DNA of 64,000 nucleotides from Campylobacter volucris (GTDB lineage Bacteria; Campylobacterota; Campylobacteria; Campylobacterales; Campylobacteraceae): NCBI RefSeq assembly GCF_008011665.1, contig NZ_VOWJ01000013.1, positions 124,001 to 188,000 of the forward strand, read 5' to 3'. Shown piece by piece: positions 1 to 8,081 of this stretch (position 1 is its first letter; each line of letters starts with the position of its first letter). The notes under the pieces were generated by a model. It saw only the letters and a program-made list of their open reading frames with translations, ran no database searches and was not told where the DNA came from. The position numbers and the translations under genes were made by a program.

Positions 1-812
1 CTATGTATGATGTTTTGCTTGTTGATACTGCTGGTCGTTTGGCAATTGATATAGCATTAATGGACGAATTAAAAGAAATAAAAAATATTTTAATTCCTGA
101 TGAAATTTTTTATGTTGCTGATGCAATGAGTGGTCAAGATGGAGTAAAGACAGCTATAACCTTTAATGAAATGCTAAATCTTACTGGAGTTATTTTAAGT
201 AAATTTGATGCTGATACTAAAGGTGGTATTGCTTTAGGTATTGCAAGACAAATCAATGTGCCTTTAAGATTTATAGGTGTTGGTGAAAAAATTGCAGATT
301 TGGAAATTTTCATTCCTGATAGAATTGTTAATCGTATTATGGGCGAAGGTGATTTGGCAACTTTGGCCGAAAAAACAGCTACAATTATAGATGAAAAAGA
401 AGCTAAAATTTTGAATAAGAAAATCAAAAAAGGTGAATTTAATTTCAATGATTTTTTAAATCAAATGGAAAGCGTGAAAAAACTTGGAAGTATGAAATCA
501 ATTATTGGTATGATCCCAGGACTATCTTCTATGGCTAGTAGTATTAAAGATATTGATTTAGATAATTCTAAAGAAATTATACATATTAAAGCTATGATTT
601 CTTCTATGACTCCAAAGGAAAGAGAAAATCCTGATTTATTAAATAATGCTAGAAAACGTCGTATAGCAGAAGGTGCAGGTTTATCTCAAATGCAAGTTAA
701 TCGTTTTTTAAAACAATTTAGTAATGCATCAAAGCTAGCCAAGAAATTTTCCAATAAAAAAGGAATGGAAAACTTTATGAATATGTTGACTCAAGCTAAA
801 CGACCTCAATAA
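1..812 (+). CDS. ffh: Signal recognition particle GTPase Ffh, C-terminal part (5' end outside window)
   Basis: Ffh binds 4.5S RNA and signal sequences and delivers ribosomes making membrane proteins to FtsY. The window opens inside the gene; the reading frame runs through position 3, and the first Met is internal. The GTPase G3 motif DTAGR lies a few residues in, followed by the G4-region SKFDADTKGG near residue 65. From about residue 130 there is the methionine-rich M domain with GMIPGL and a typical C-terminus. The length fits the last 60% of a roughly 440-residue Ffh. It is followed after 68 bp by rpsP, the usual Campylobacter order. Confidence 0.96.
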   Translation, partial: MYDVLLVDTAGRLAIDIALMDELKEIKNILIPDEIFYVADAMSGQDGVKTAITFNEMLNLTGVILSKFDADTKGGIALGIARQINVPLRFIGVGEKIADLEIFIPDRIVNRIMGEGDLATLAEKTATIIDEKEAKILNKKIKKGEFNFNDFLNQMESVKKLGSMKSIIGMIPGLSSMASSIKDIDLDNSKEIIHIKAMISSMTPKERENPDLLNNARKRRIAEGAGLSQMQVNRFLKQFSNASKLAKKFSNKKGMENFMNMLTQAKRPQ

Positions 813-839
813 TTAAATTTTTTTTATGGATATATGAGC

Positions 840-845
840 TAAAAT
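840..845 (+). promoter_or_regulatory. Possible -10 box upstream of rpsP
   Basis: A TAAAAT hexamer sits about 35 bp before the rpsP start in the ffh-rpsP gap. Campylobacter sigma-70 promoters rely mainly on the -10 element in an AT-rich context. No clear -35 is visible, so this is only plausible. Confidence 0.35.
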
Positions 846-880
846 ATCTATAACAAAAATTTAATTTTTAGGAGTATTAA

Positions 881-1108
881 ATGACAGTGATTAGACTTAC
901 AAAAATGGGCCGTAAAAAAAGACCATTTTATCGTATAGTTGTAACTGATAGTAGAAAAAGAAGAGATGGTAGCTGGATTGAAAGTATAGGTTATTATAAT
1001 CCTATGGTTGAGCCTGAAGTGGTAAAATTTGATGCTGAGCGTTTAGCTTATTGGAAAAGCGTTGGTGCTAAATTAAGCGATAGAGTAGCTGCTATTACAA
1101 GTAAATAA
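881..1108 (+). CDS. rpsP: 30S ribosomal protein S16
   Basis: S16 is a small primary binder of 16S rRNA in the 30S body. The 75-residue product has the family N-terminus ([20 protein letters not shown]) and the conserved RRDG and YNP segments. An AGGAG ribosome-binding site precedes the ATG. It starts a run of translation genes (KH protein, rimM, trmD, rplS) with gaps of a few bases or overlaps, so they are probably one operon. Confidence 0.97.
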   Translation: MTVIRLTKMGRKKRPFYRIVVTDSRKRRDGSWIESIGYYNPMVEPEVVKFDAERLAYWKSVGAKLSDRVAAITSK

Positions 1109-1111
1109 TAT

Positions 1112-1357
1112 ATGATTGAAAATTTTTTAAGAGAATATGCAAAATTAATTGTTGATTTTCCTGAAAAAATAAATATTATACGACAAAATTTAGAAAATGG
1201 TTTTGCTGAAATTGTTATTTATGTAGATCCTGTAGATACTGGTAAGCTTATAGGGAAAAATGGAAAATTAATTAATGCTATAAAAACAGTGATTATGGCT
1301 TATAAAGCCAAGGATGCTACATCTTATCGTATAACGGTAAAAGCTATTGAAGAATGA
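1112..1357 (+). CDS. khpA: KH-domain RNA-binding protein (KhpA-like)
   Basis: This 81-residue protein is a single KH domain; the RNA-gripping GKNGK loop lies at about residues 48-52 inside LIGKNGKLINAIK. It is the conserved companion of rpsP and rimM in many bacteria (KhpA/YlqC family), where it is thought to bind RNA and affect ribosome maturation. It starts 3 bp after the rpsP stop and overlaps rimM by 11 bp, suggesting translational coupling. The symbol rests on family resemblance and position. Confidence 0.9.
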   Translation: MIENFLREYAKLIVDFPEKINIIRQNLENGFAEIVIYVDPVDTGKLIGKNGKLINAIKTVIMAYKAKDATSYRITVKAIEE

Positions 1358-1877
1358 TTTGGTTCAAGTTGCTAAACTTGGCAAAAGCGTTGGCTTAAAA
1401 GGTTATTTAAAATTACACAATTTAAGTGATTTTTTTAAGCAGTTTAAACAAGGTGCTAAATTTTTTGATATCAATCAAAAAATTTACACTATTAAAGATT
1501 TTGATCAAAATAAATCTTTAGTTTTATTTGAAAATTATGAAAATTTAGATTTGGCTAAAACTTTGACAAATACTATACTTTATCAAACCAAAGAATTTAC
1601 AAAACAAAATTGCATTTTAGAAAAAGATGAATATTTTTATTTTGATATTATTGGATGTGAGATTATTGAAGATGATAAAAAAATAGGCATTGTTGAAGAT
1701 ATTTTAGAAAATGGCATAGGATTTTTATTTTTAGTTAAAAGTGAAGATGAGCTAATCAAACAATCTTTAGCAAAAAAATTTTATATTCCTTATGTGGATA
1801 AATACGTTCAAAAAATCGATATTGAAAATAAAAAAATTTTTACTAAACATGCTTTAGAATTGCTAGAAAATTCATGA
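1347..1877 (+). CDS. rimM: 16S rRNA processing protein RimM
   Basis: RimM binds S19 and assists maturation of the 30S head. The 176-residue product has the family N-terminus with [14 protein letters not shown] (the G-x-x-G-x-K/R strand) and a C-terminal PRC barrel around residues 95-170, including [10 protein letters not shown]. It overlaps the KH gene at the 5' end and trmD at the 3' end by 4 bp (ATGA). Divergence is high, as is normal for this protein in epsilonproteobacteria. Confidence 0.93.
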   Translation: MKNDLVQVAKLGKSVGLKGYLKLHNLSDFFKQFKQGAKFFDINQKIYTIKDFDQNKSLVLFENYENLDLAKTLTNTILYQTKEFTKQNCILEKDEYFYFDIIGCEIIEDDKKIGIVEDILENGIGFLFLVKSEDELIKQSLAKKFYIPYVDKYVQKIDIENKKIFTKHALELLENS

Positions 1878-2578
1878 ATTTTTCTTTCGTAAGTCTTTTT
1901 CCGCAATTAATCAGTTTTTATTTTGAAAGTTCTATATTATCAAGGGCAAAAGATAAACAAATCCTCAAATTTAATTATATTAATCCTAGAGATTTTACTA
2001 AAAACAAACATTTAAAAGTAGATGATAAAAAAATAGGCGGTGGAGCTGGTCTTTTAATGCAAAATCAACCAATGTTTGATTGTTTAGAAAGTATCAAACA
2101 AAAAGATAACAAAGTTCATTTTATCTTTGTTTTGCCTTGTGGAAAGCCTTTTAAACAAATCGATGCTAAAAGACTCGCAAAAAAAGAACATATTTGTTTT
2201 GTTTGTAGTAGATATGAGGGTATTGATGAAAGGGTTGTAGAAAATTTTGCAAACGAGGTTTTTTCCATAGGAGATTTTATTCTCACCGGTGGAGAGCTTG
2301 CATCTTTGGCGATGTGTGATGCTATTAGTAGAAATATTCAAGATGTGTTAGGTAATTTTGAAAGTTTAAATGAAGAAAGTTTTGAAAATAATCTTTTAGA
2401 AGCCCCTTCTTTCTCAAAACCATTTATATATGAGCAAAATAATAAAAAATTTTATGTGCCTTCAGAGTTTTTAAAGGGAAATCACGCTAAAATCGCAACT
2501 TTAAAAACTACTATGGCGTCTTGCAAAACGAAGTTTTTTCGTCCTGATTTGTATCAAAAGCATGAACGCAAATTTTAA
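1874..2578 (+). CDS. trmD: tRNA (guanine-37-N1)-methyltransferase TrmD
   Basis: TrmD methylates G37 next to the anticodon of tRNAs reading CUN, CCN and CGG codons, using S-adenosylmethionine, which prevents +1 frameshifting. The SPOUT-class trefoil-knot signature is visible: [10 protein letters not shown] near residues 113-122 and the SAM loop [11 protein letters not shown] near 133-143. At 234 residues it is full length. It lies in the classic rimM-trmD-rplS order and its start overlaps the rimM stop. Confidence 0.97.
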   Translation: MNFSFVSLFPQLISFYFESSILSRAKDKQILKFNYINPRDFTKNKHLKVDDKKIGGGAGLLMQNQPMFDCLESIKQKDNKVHFIFVLPCGKPFKQIDAKRLAKKEHICFVCSRYEGIDERVVENFANEVFSIGDFILTGGELASLAMCDAISRNIQDVLGNFESLNEESFENNLLEAPSFSKPFIYEQNNKKFYVPSEFLKGNHAKIATLKTTMASCKTKFFRPDLYQKHERKF

Positions 2579-2589
2579 GGAATATCATT

Positions 2590-2946
2590 ATGAAAAATAA
2601 ATATATTGAGCAGTTTGAACAAAAACAAATTGAAGGTAAAAATGTTCCAGAATTTCGTGCTGGAGATACTTTAAAACTTGCTATTCGTATCAAAGAAGGC
2701 GATAAAACTAGAATTCAAAATTTTGAAGGTATTTGTATAGCTCGTAGAGGTAATGGTGTAGATGAAACTTTCATTGTTAGAAAAATTGGTGCTAACAATG
2801 TTGGAGTAGAAAGAATTTTCCCTATTTATAGTGAAAGTTTAGAAAGTATTACTGTTTTAAGAAGAGGTCGTGTTCGTCGCGCGAGATTATTTTATCTAAG
2901 AGATAGAAGAGGCAAAGCTGCCCGTATAAAAGAATTAAAGAAGTAG
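2590..2946 (+). CDS. rplS: 50S ribosomal protein L19
   Basis: L19 sits at the 30S/50S interface. The 118-residue protein shows the family hallmarks FRAGDT, the [10 protein letters not shown] segment and the basic C-terminus [18 protein letters not shown]. An AAGGA motif precedes the ATG. It ends the ribosome-related run; an unrelated small gene follows after 2 bp. Confidence 0.98.
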   Translation: MKNKYIEQFEQKQIEGKNVPEFRAGDTLKLAIRIKEGDKTRIQNFEGICIARRGNGVDETFIVRKIGANNVGVERIFPIYSESLESITVLRRGRVRRARLFYLRDRRGKAARIKELKK

Positions 2947-2948
2947 TT

Positions 2949-3302
2949 TTGAATTTTAGAAGTGCTCTCTATCAAGTTGTATCTTGGAATGAAGAATTTA
3001 AAGAAGGTGTAAATATTTCTAAAAAAATAGAAAATGAATATACCAAAGAAATTTGCATAAATATTTCAAAAGGTAGTTTTATGAAAGATCATAAAGCTCC
3101 TTTTGCTATTACAGTGCAAGTTTTAAAAGGATTGATTGATTTTAAAGTTGCAAGAGAGCAAGTTATACTTAAGGAATTAGATAGTATTAGCTTGAAAGCT
3201 AATGAAATGCATAATCTTTTAGCTTTAGAAAATTCCATTGTTCGTTTAACCCTATACAAGCATGATACTTTAGAGCGTGTCGAGAGCGTTTTAAAATCTT
3301 AG
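2949..3302 (+). CDS. Small cupin-like hypothetical protein
   Basis: The 117-residue protein has no signal peptide. Its pattern of short beta strands (SFMKDHKAPFAITVQVLKG, then a second half ending HNLLALENSIVRLTLYK) resembles a small single-domain cupin, but cupin metal ligands are not convincing. The start is TTG, 2 bp after the rplS stop with no good ribosome-binding site between, so expression probably depends on coupling to rplS. As I recall, C. jejuni carries a transthyretin-like periplasmic gene here, so the content of this slot is lineage-variable. Function unknown. Confidence 0.7.
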   Translation: MNFRSALYQVVSWNEEFKEGVNISKKIENEYTKEICINISKGSFMKDHKAPFAITVQVLKGLIDFKVAREQVILKELDSISLKANEMHNLLALENSIVRLTLYKHDTLERVESVLKS

Positions 3303-3326
3303 CGTATTTAGATTTTTTTATAATTT

Positions 3327-4667
3327 ATGAAATGGACAAAAAATTCTTGGAAAAACCTTCAAATTAAACAGCAGCCTATTTATAAAGATAAAAATCGATT
3401 AGAACAAGTAATAAAAAAATTAGAAAAGCTTCCACCTTTGGTTTTCGCAGGTGAGGTTGATATGTTAAAAAAAGATTTAGCAAAGGTAGCTAAAAAAAAA
3501 GCCTTTTTGCTTCAAGGTGGTGATTGTGCTGAGAGTTTTATAAATTTTGGTGCTGATAATATTCGAGATATGTTTAAGGTTATGCTACAAATGGCTATAG
3601 TTTTAACCTTTGCAGGATCTTGTCCTATTGTAAAAGTAGGGCGTGTTGCAGGGCAATTTGCTAAACCTAGAAGTAGTGATTTTGAAGAGCAAAATGGGTT
3701 GAAACTTCCAAGCTATAGAGGTGATATTATCAATGGATTTGAATTTGATGAAAATTCAAGAGAACCTGATCCGCAAAGAATGCTTGAGGCTTATTATCAA
3801 AGTGCAACGACTTTAAATTTATTAAGAGCTTTTTCAAAAGGTGGTTTAGCTGATTTAAGGGTAGTGCATAAATGGAATTTAGGTTTTTTAAAAAAAGCTG
3901 AATTAGATAAAAAATATGAAGAACTTAGCGAAAAAATTACCCAAGCATTGGCTTTTATGCAAGCTTGTGGGATTATTGATTCTCCAAATTTATCTCAAAC
4001 TTCTTTTTATACATCACATGAAGCCTTACTTTTACCATATGAAGAAGCTTTAACAAGGGTTGATAGTTTAAGTGGAAAAGTTTATGATTGTTCTGCACAT
4101 ATGCTATGGATAGGAGAAAGAACGAGAAATCCTAATGAAGCTCATGTGCATTTTTTAAGCGGGGTGCAAAATCCTATCGGTGTTAAAATAAGCTCTGAAT
4201 TTGATCTTGATGAGATTAAAAAGCTTAGTTTTATGTTAAATCCAAATAACGATTTAGGTAAGTTGAATTTTATTATTCGTATGGGACATGATAAGATAGA
4301 AAAATCTTTGCCTAAATTATTTAAAGAATTAAAAAAAGAAGGATTAAATATATTATATAGCATTGATCCAATGCATGCAAATACAATAAAATCAGGCAAT
4401 TTTAAAACAAGAGAATTTGATAAAATCATAAAAGAGTTACGCTTATTTTTTGAGATTGCTATGAGTGAGAATGTGTATCCTGGTGGAGTGCATTTGGAAA
4501 TGACTGGGCAAAATGTCACCGAGTGTGTGGGTGGTAGTTTAAATATAACTCAAAAAGAGCTTTTTAAACGCTATGAGACACAATGTGATCCAAGATTAAA
4601 TGCTGATCAAGCATTAGAATTGGCATTTTTGATAGCAGAATTACTTAAAAAAGCAAGATTAAATTGA
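3327..4667 (+). CDS. aroF: 3-deoxy-7-phosphoheptulonate synthase, class II (DAHP synthase)
   Basis: This enzyme condenses phosphoenolpyruvate and erythrose 4-phosphate, the first step of the shikimate pathway. The 446-residue length and N-terminal MKWTKNSWKN, the LLQGGDCAESF segment near residue 68, KVGRVAGQFAKPRSS near 110-124 and WIGERTR are typical of the class II (plant-type) family. The start is supported by the conserved N-terminus, though no Shine-Dalgarno sequence is present in the 24-bp gap. It could be read from upstream transcripts. It supplies chorismate, used by the pab genes at 7.5-9.8 kb. Confidence 0.96.
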   Translation: MKWTKNSWKNLQIKQQPIYKDKNRLEQVIKKLEKLPPLVFAGEVDMLKKDLAKVAKKKAFLLQGGDCAESFINFGADNIRDMFKVMLQMAIVLTFAGSCPIVKVGRVAGQFAKPRSSDFEEQNGLKLPSYRGDIINGFEFDENSREPDPQRMLEAYYQSATTLNLLRAFSKGGLADLRVVHKWNLGFLKKAELDKKYEELSEKITQALAFMQACGIIDSPNLSQTSFYTSHEALLLPYEEALTRVDSLSGKVYDCSAHMLWIGERTRNPNEAHVHFLSGVQNPIGVKISSEFDLDEIKKLSFMLNPNNDLGKLNFIIRMGHDKIEKSLPKLFKELKKEGLNILYSIDPMHANTIKSGNFKTREFDKIIKELRLFFEIAMSENVYPGGVHLEMTGQNVTECVGGSLNITQKELFKRYETQCDPRLNADQALELAFLIAELLKKARLN

Positions 4668-4690
4668 TGTGAAATTTTTAAAGGAACAAA

Positions 4691-5020
4691 ATGTTGAAAT
4701 TTTATGGTATAAAAAATTGTAATAGTGTAAAAAATGCTATTGAGTTTTTAAAATCAAAACAAATTGAATTTGAATTTTTAGATATAAAAAAATTAGATGA
4801 AAAAACTTTAGATTTTTGGCTTGGCAAAAGAGATGTTTTAGAATTTATAAATACAACTGGAATGACTGCTAGGAAATTAGGCATTAACAAAGAAAAGCTT
4901 CAGGAGTTAAGTCAAGATGAAATTAAAAATATGATTTTACAATCTCCAACAATTATAAAGCGTCCTCTGATTGTAAAAGATGATGAAATTTTCATAGCTA
5001 AAGAGTATGAAAGTTTTTAA
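4691..5020 (+). CDS. ArsC/Spx-family thioredoxin-fold protein
   Basis: The 109-residue protein belongs to the arsenate reductase/YffB/Spx superfamily. The N-terminus MLKFYGIKNCNSVKNAI carries a single Cys in the active-site loop (CNSV, so no CXXC), and RPLIV near residue 93 matches the conserved Arg-Pro segment. This fits the YffB-like group rather than Spx. Substrate unknown. A strong hairpin starts at its stop codon. Confidence 0.88.
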   Translation: MLKFYGIKNCNSVKNAIEFLKSKQIEFEFLDIKKLDEKTLDFWLGKRDVLEFINTTGMTARKLGINKEKLQELSQDEIKNMILQSPTIIKRPLIVKDDEIFIAKEYESF

Positions 5021-5046
5021 ATGCTAGAGTTTTTACTCTAGCATTT
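5019..5046. terminator. Bidirectional intrinsic terminator
   Basis: A 12-bp perfect stem (AAATGCTAGAGT pairing with its complement) closes a TTTT loop between the arsC-like gene (plus) and the autotransporter pseudogene (minus). AT-rich flanks on both sides (TTTTTAA leftward, a later TTTTTTAAAA rightward) suit termination from both directions. Confidence 0.8.
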
Positions 5047-5055
5047 AGGAGTTTT

Positions 5056-7389
5056 TTAAAATTTATATTTAAAACCTACTTGACCGCTTACATAAGTTTC
5101 GTTTTTATTATCTGTTTTACCAGCTAATATTTGTTTAGCTCCAATACCAGCATTTAAGCTAAATTGCTCACTAATATCTACATTTCCGCCTATGATGATT
5201 TGTCCATAAGTTTTTTTCTTATCATTACCTTTGATGATAAAATTTGAATTTGATCCAACAAATCCAGCTACATAATCATCTCCATTGTTCATTATGTATT
5301 GTTCTATTTTTGGAGTGATAAATAAATATGATTTTTCATTCATATATTTTCTAAATTCAGCACCAAGTTCTAAAGATATGGAATTATTTGTCATACTTTG
5401 AACATCTTTTGCAAACATACCATTTTCTTTATAGCTTGGAGTGTATGCGTAGTAGTAATTTATACCAGCAAAAGGCTTGATGAATAATGATGATGAATTT
5501 GGATTAAAAATTCTACCGGCATTAGCACTTAAGCCAAAGAATTTACTATTGTAATCTGCTTTACTAGAATCACTTAGCATCACTACACTTTGATCTGTTG
5601 GAGAAATTTGCCCGTAAGCTCTTAGGTTGATTTCCCATTGATCGTTTGGATTAATTAAAGAATAAATACCAAATTGATAGTTATCTGATTTTTGTTCCAT
5701 AACTCCATCTTTGATAGTTGAGTCAGCATAAGTAAAGTAAAAACCAAGCAAAGTATTATCATTGATTTTTCTATCAGCACCTAGTGTAAATCCATATAAA
5801 GCACCACTATCTCCATCTATGATATTTGCACCACCAAAAATATTACCCCAAAAGCTATTATTAAATGAAGAATTTCCATAATAATTATAAACATCGCTTG
5901 CTAGTGCTGCTATATGGGTTGTAGCAAATTTTTCTACTAAAGCTTTATCTTGATAAGGATTTGAAAGTTTTGCTATTCTTGTTCCAATGGCTAGGTCATT
6001 TGCTACACCTATAGATGAATTAACAGAAGAATTTTGAGCATTATTTACTATAGCTTTTGCACTTGCTTTTGTATTTGTAGTAAGTGTGTTTAGGTTTTTT
6101 CCTGTGGTATCTAGAGTGAGCGCTGCAACAGCATCATTGCTAAGTTTAGAATTTAAAATACTATTTAACATATTTACGGCTAGATTTTTATTTTCTAAGC
6201 TAATATCTTTCATATTTTCAACTAAATCATCAGCTTCTACTTTGCCGCCATTAGCCTCTATTTCTTGGATTTGTTGTTCTAATTTTTTAATTTGTTCTTG
6301 CAGTTCTTTTTCTGCTTGCGCTATGGCTTCAAGCATAGCATCATCGCCCATATATTCTGGTTTTTGGTAAGAGTTTTTGTTATATTCTTCATCGTACTTT
6401 ATGTTGTTTTTTATATTCTCAAAAGTATCTAAAGCTTCTTTTCTAATATCAATTTCAGATTGTAATATTTTTGATAAATCTCTTACATTTTCATTGGCAC
6501 CACCGCTAATTAAAAGACTTTTGCCATCATTAGAAACACTAAGTTTATAGTCTGTAAATTGAGCCAAATCAGTATCTTCAAAAAATACATTTTTTGGTAG
6601 TAAATTGCTTGTTTTAAGCATGCTTGTTATATCTTTAGTGTATAGTGCTGTTACTATGTTTTTATCTATATCTTGGTTAAAACTGCCTGTTGTTTTTATA
6701 GCTACATAGTTGTTTATACCTAAATTTGAAACACTATTTGTGCTTATGCCTATAGCTGAATCTTTTATATTTACATCTCCATCTACAGAGATTAAGCCAT
6801 CTTTTTTATTTGCATCATATATACCAATAAAAGAATTATTTACATTTAAATTTCCTTGTATGTTCATATAGCCATCTTTTTCGCCATATCCATTCTATAC
6901 ATCTAAACTAGGTCTATCAATTTCTTCATATATATTGTCATTTGTTATAGGCGAACTTCCTTTTAAAATACATCACCTTTTATATTGAAATCTTTATTTG
7001 CAACTAAGGTGGCTCTATCAGAATTTAAAATGATTTTTTTGCTTCTAAATTAACACTGTATAATCGTATTTTGCTTCATTGGTTTCAGTGGCACCTACAT
7101 CTATCCATTTATCTTCATCTCCAATAGTTAAAATACCACTTGTTTTGATATTAAATTCTTTTATAGGTTTATCGTGATTTTCTCCACCATAATATGATTG
7201 AATATCTGAAGGAGTTATTTTTAATTCTATATTTTCTTTAGAATCTAAACTCTAAATTCCATCTTTATAGTTGAAATAACTAGAAAAATTTCCATGATTT
7301 ATTTCTTGAGCTAAAGCAGCACTGCTTAATAAAGCACTAATGCTAAATCCTACTAAAACTTTACTTGTGTAGTAAAAAAGTTCTATCAA
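5056..7389 (-). pseudogene. Decayed autotransporter (type V secretion) gene
   Basis: The intact part (6867 to 5056, 603 codons) ends in an autotransporter beta-barrel: about 280 residues of alternating strands ending in GQVGFKYKF. Ahead of it is a low-complexity passenger with a coiled coil of Glu/Gln/Lys. The true 5' end lies upstream: a TTG start at 7389 behind AAGGAG, then a signal peptide ending ALLSSAALA. Reading from there, an in-frame TAG occurs near 7252, the frame is lost near 7060-7030 and again near 6972, and another TAG lies near 6898. Peptides between the lesions (NSDRATLVANKDFNIKGDV, GSSPITNDNIYEEIDRP) show one former gene of about 775 codons. Several independent lesions argue for a real pseudogene; the barrel could be made only from an internal start, without a signal peptide. 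Confidence 0.88.
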
Positions 7390-7419
7390 TTATCTCCTTA
7401 AATTTAAAATGAAAAAAGC

Positions 7420-7433
7420 ATTATACCCCCCCC
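7420..7433 (-). promoter_or_regulatory. G8 tract abutting a TATAAT -10 box (phase-variable-type promoter)
   Basis: On the minus strand eight G residues (complement of 7426-7433) are followed directly by TATAAT (complement of 7420-7425), about 30 bp upstream of the autotransporter TTG start. A homopolymer between the -35 region and the -10 would change spacer length when it slips. Poly-G tracts of 8 or more are the usual Campylobacter contingency loci. The link to transcription is inference. Confidence 0.6.
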
Positions 7434-7514
7434 ATAAATTTAATCTTAAAAATTAATAATTTTTTTATAAAAAATAAATTTTTATAATATGAGAATAGTT
7501 TATTAAAGATAGAA

Positions 7515-8081
7515 TTAATCAAGCAAGATAAAATTTCGCAAAAGCTTCTTGCCATTTTGACTTAAAATGGCTTCTGGGTGAAATTGTACTCCGTAAATGT
7601 CGTGTTTTTTATGCTTTAAGGCCATTATGATACCATCTTTACTTTTGGCTAGAATTTTGCATTTTTTACCTATATCGCTAACATATAAAGAGTGATATAA
7701 ACAGACTTGAAAATTTGTTTTTATGTTTTGAAAAAGAGGATTTAGTACAAAATCGATAGTTTTTATTTTGCCATGAGTTGGGTTTGAAAGTTTAGAAATT
7801 TTACCACCAAAAACATGTGCTATGCATTGATGTCCTAAGCAAATTCCAAGAATTTTTTTATCTTTTTTAAAGTATTTAATAGCTTTTAGACTAAGTTTTG
7901 ATTCTTTAGGAGAATTAGGTCCTGGAGAAATGATTAGATGGGTAAAATTATATTTTTTAAGTTTTTTTGGGTGTTTGAATTTATCATTTTTAATGATTTT
8001 ATATTTAACACCAAGTTCTTTAAGATAAAAGGCTATAGTATAGGTAAATGAATCATAATTATCTATAATTAAAACTTTCAC
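7515..8081 (-). CDS. pabA: Aminodeoxychorismate synthase glutamine amidotransferase subunit PabA
   Basis: PabA releases ammonia from glutamine for PabB to make 4-amino-4-deoxychorismate, the p-aminobenzoate/folate precursor. The 188-residue class I amidotransferase has the nucleophile motif GICLGHQ (about residues 80-86) and the His/Glu pair in GVQFHPEAI near the C-terminus. Its start overlaps the stop of the pabB-pabC gene by 4 bp, so the two are coupled. TrpG is an alternative, but the neighbour is PabB-like and no trp genes flank it. Confidence 0.9.
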   Translation of the reverse strand: MKVLIIDNYDSFTYTIAFYLKELGVKYKIIKNDKFKHPKKLKKYNFTHLIISPGPNSPKESKLSLKAIKYFKKDKKILGICLGHQCIAHVFGGKISKLSNPTHGKIKTIDFVLNPLFQNIKTNFQVCLYHSLYVSDIGKKCKILAKSKDGIIMALKHKKHDIYGVQFHPEAILSQNGKKLLRNFILLD

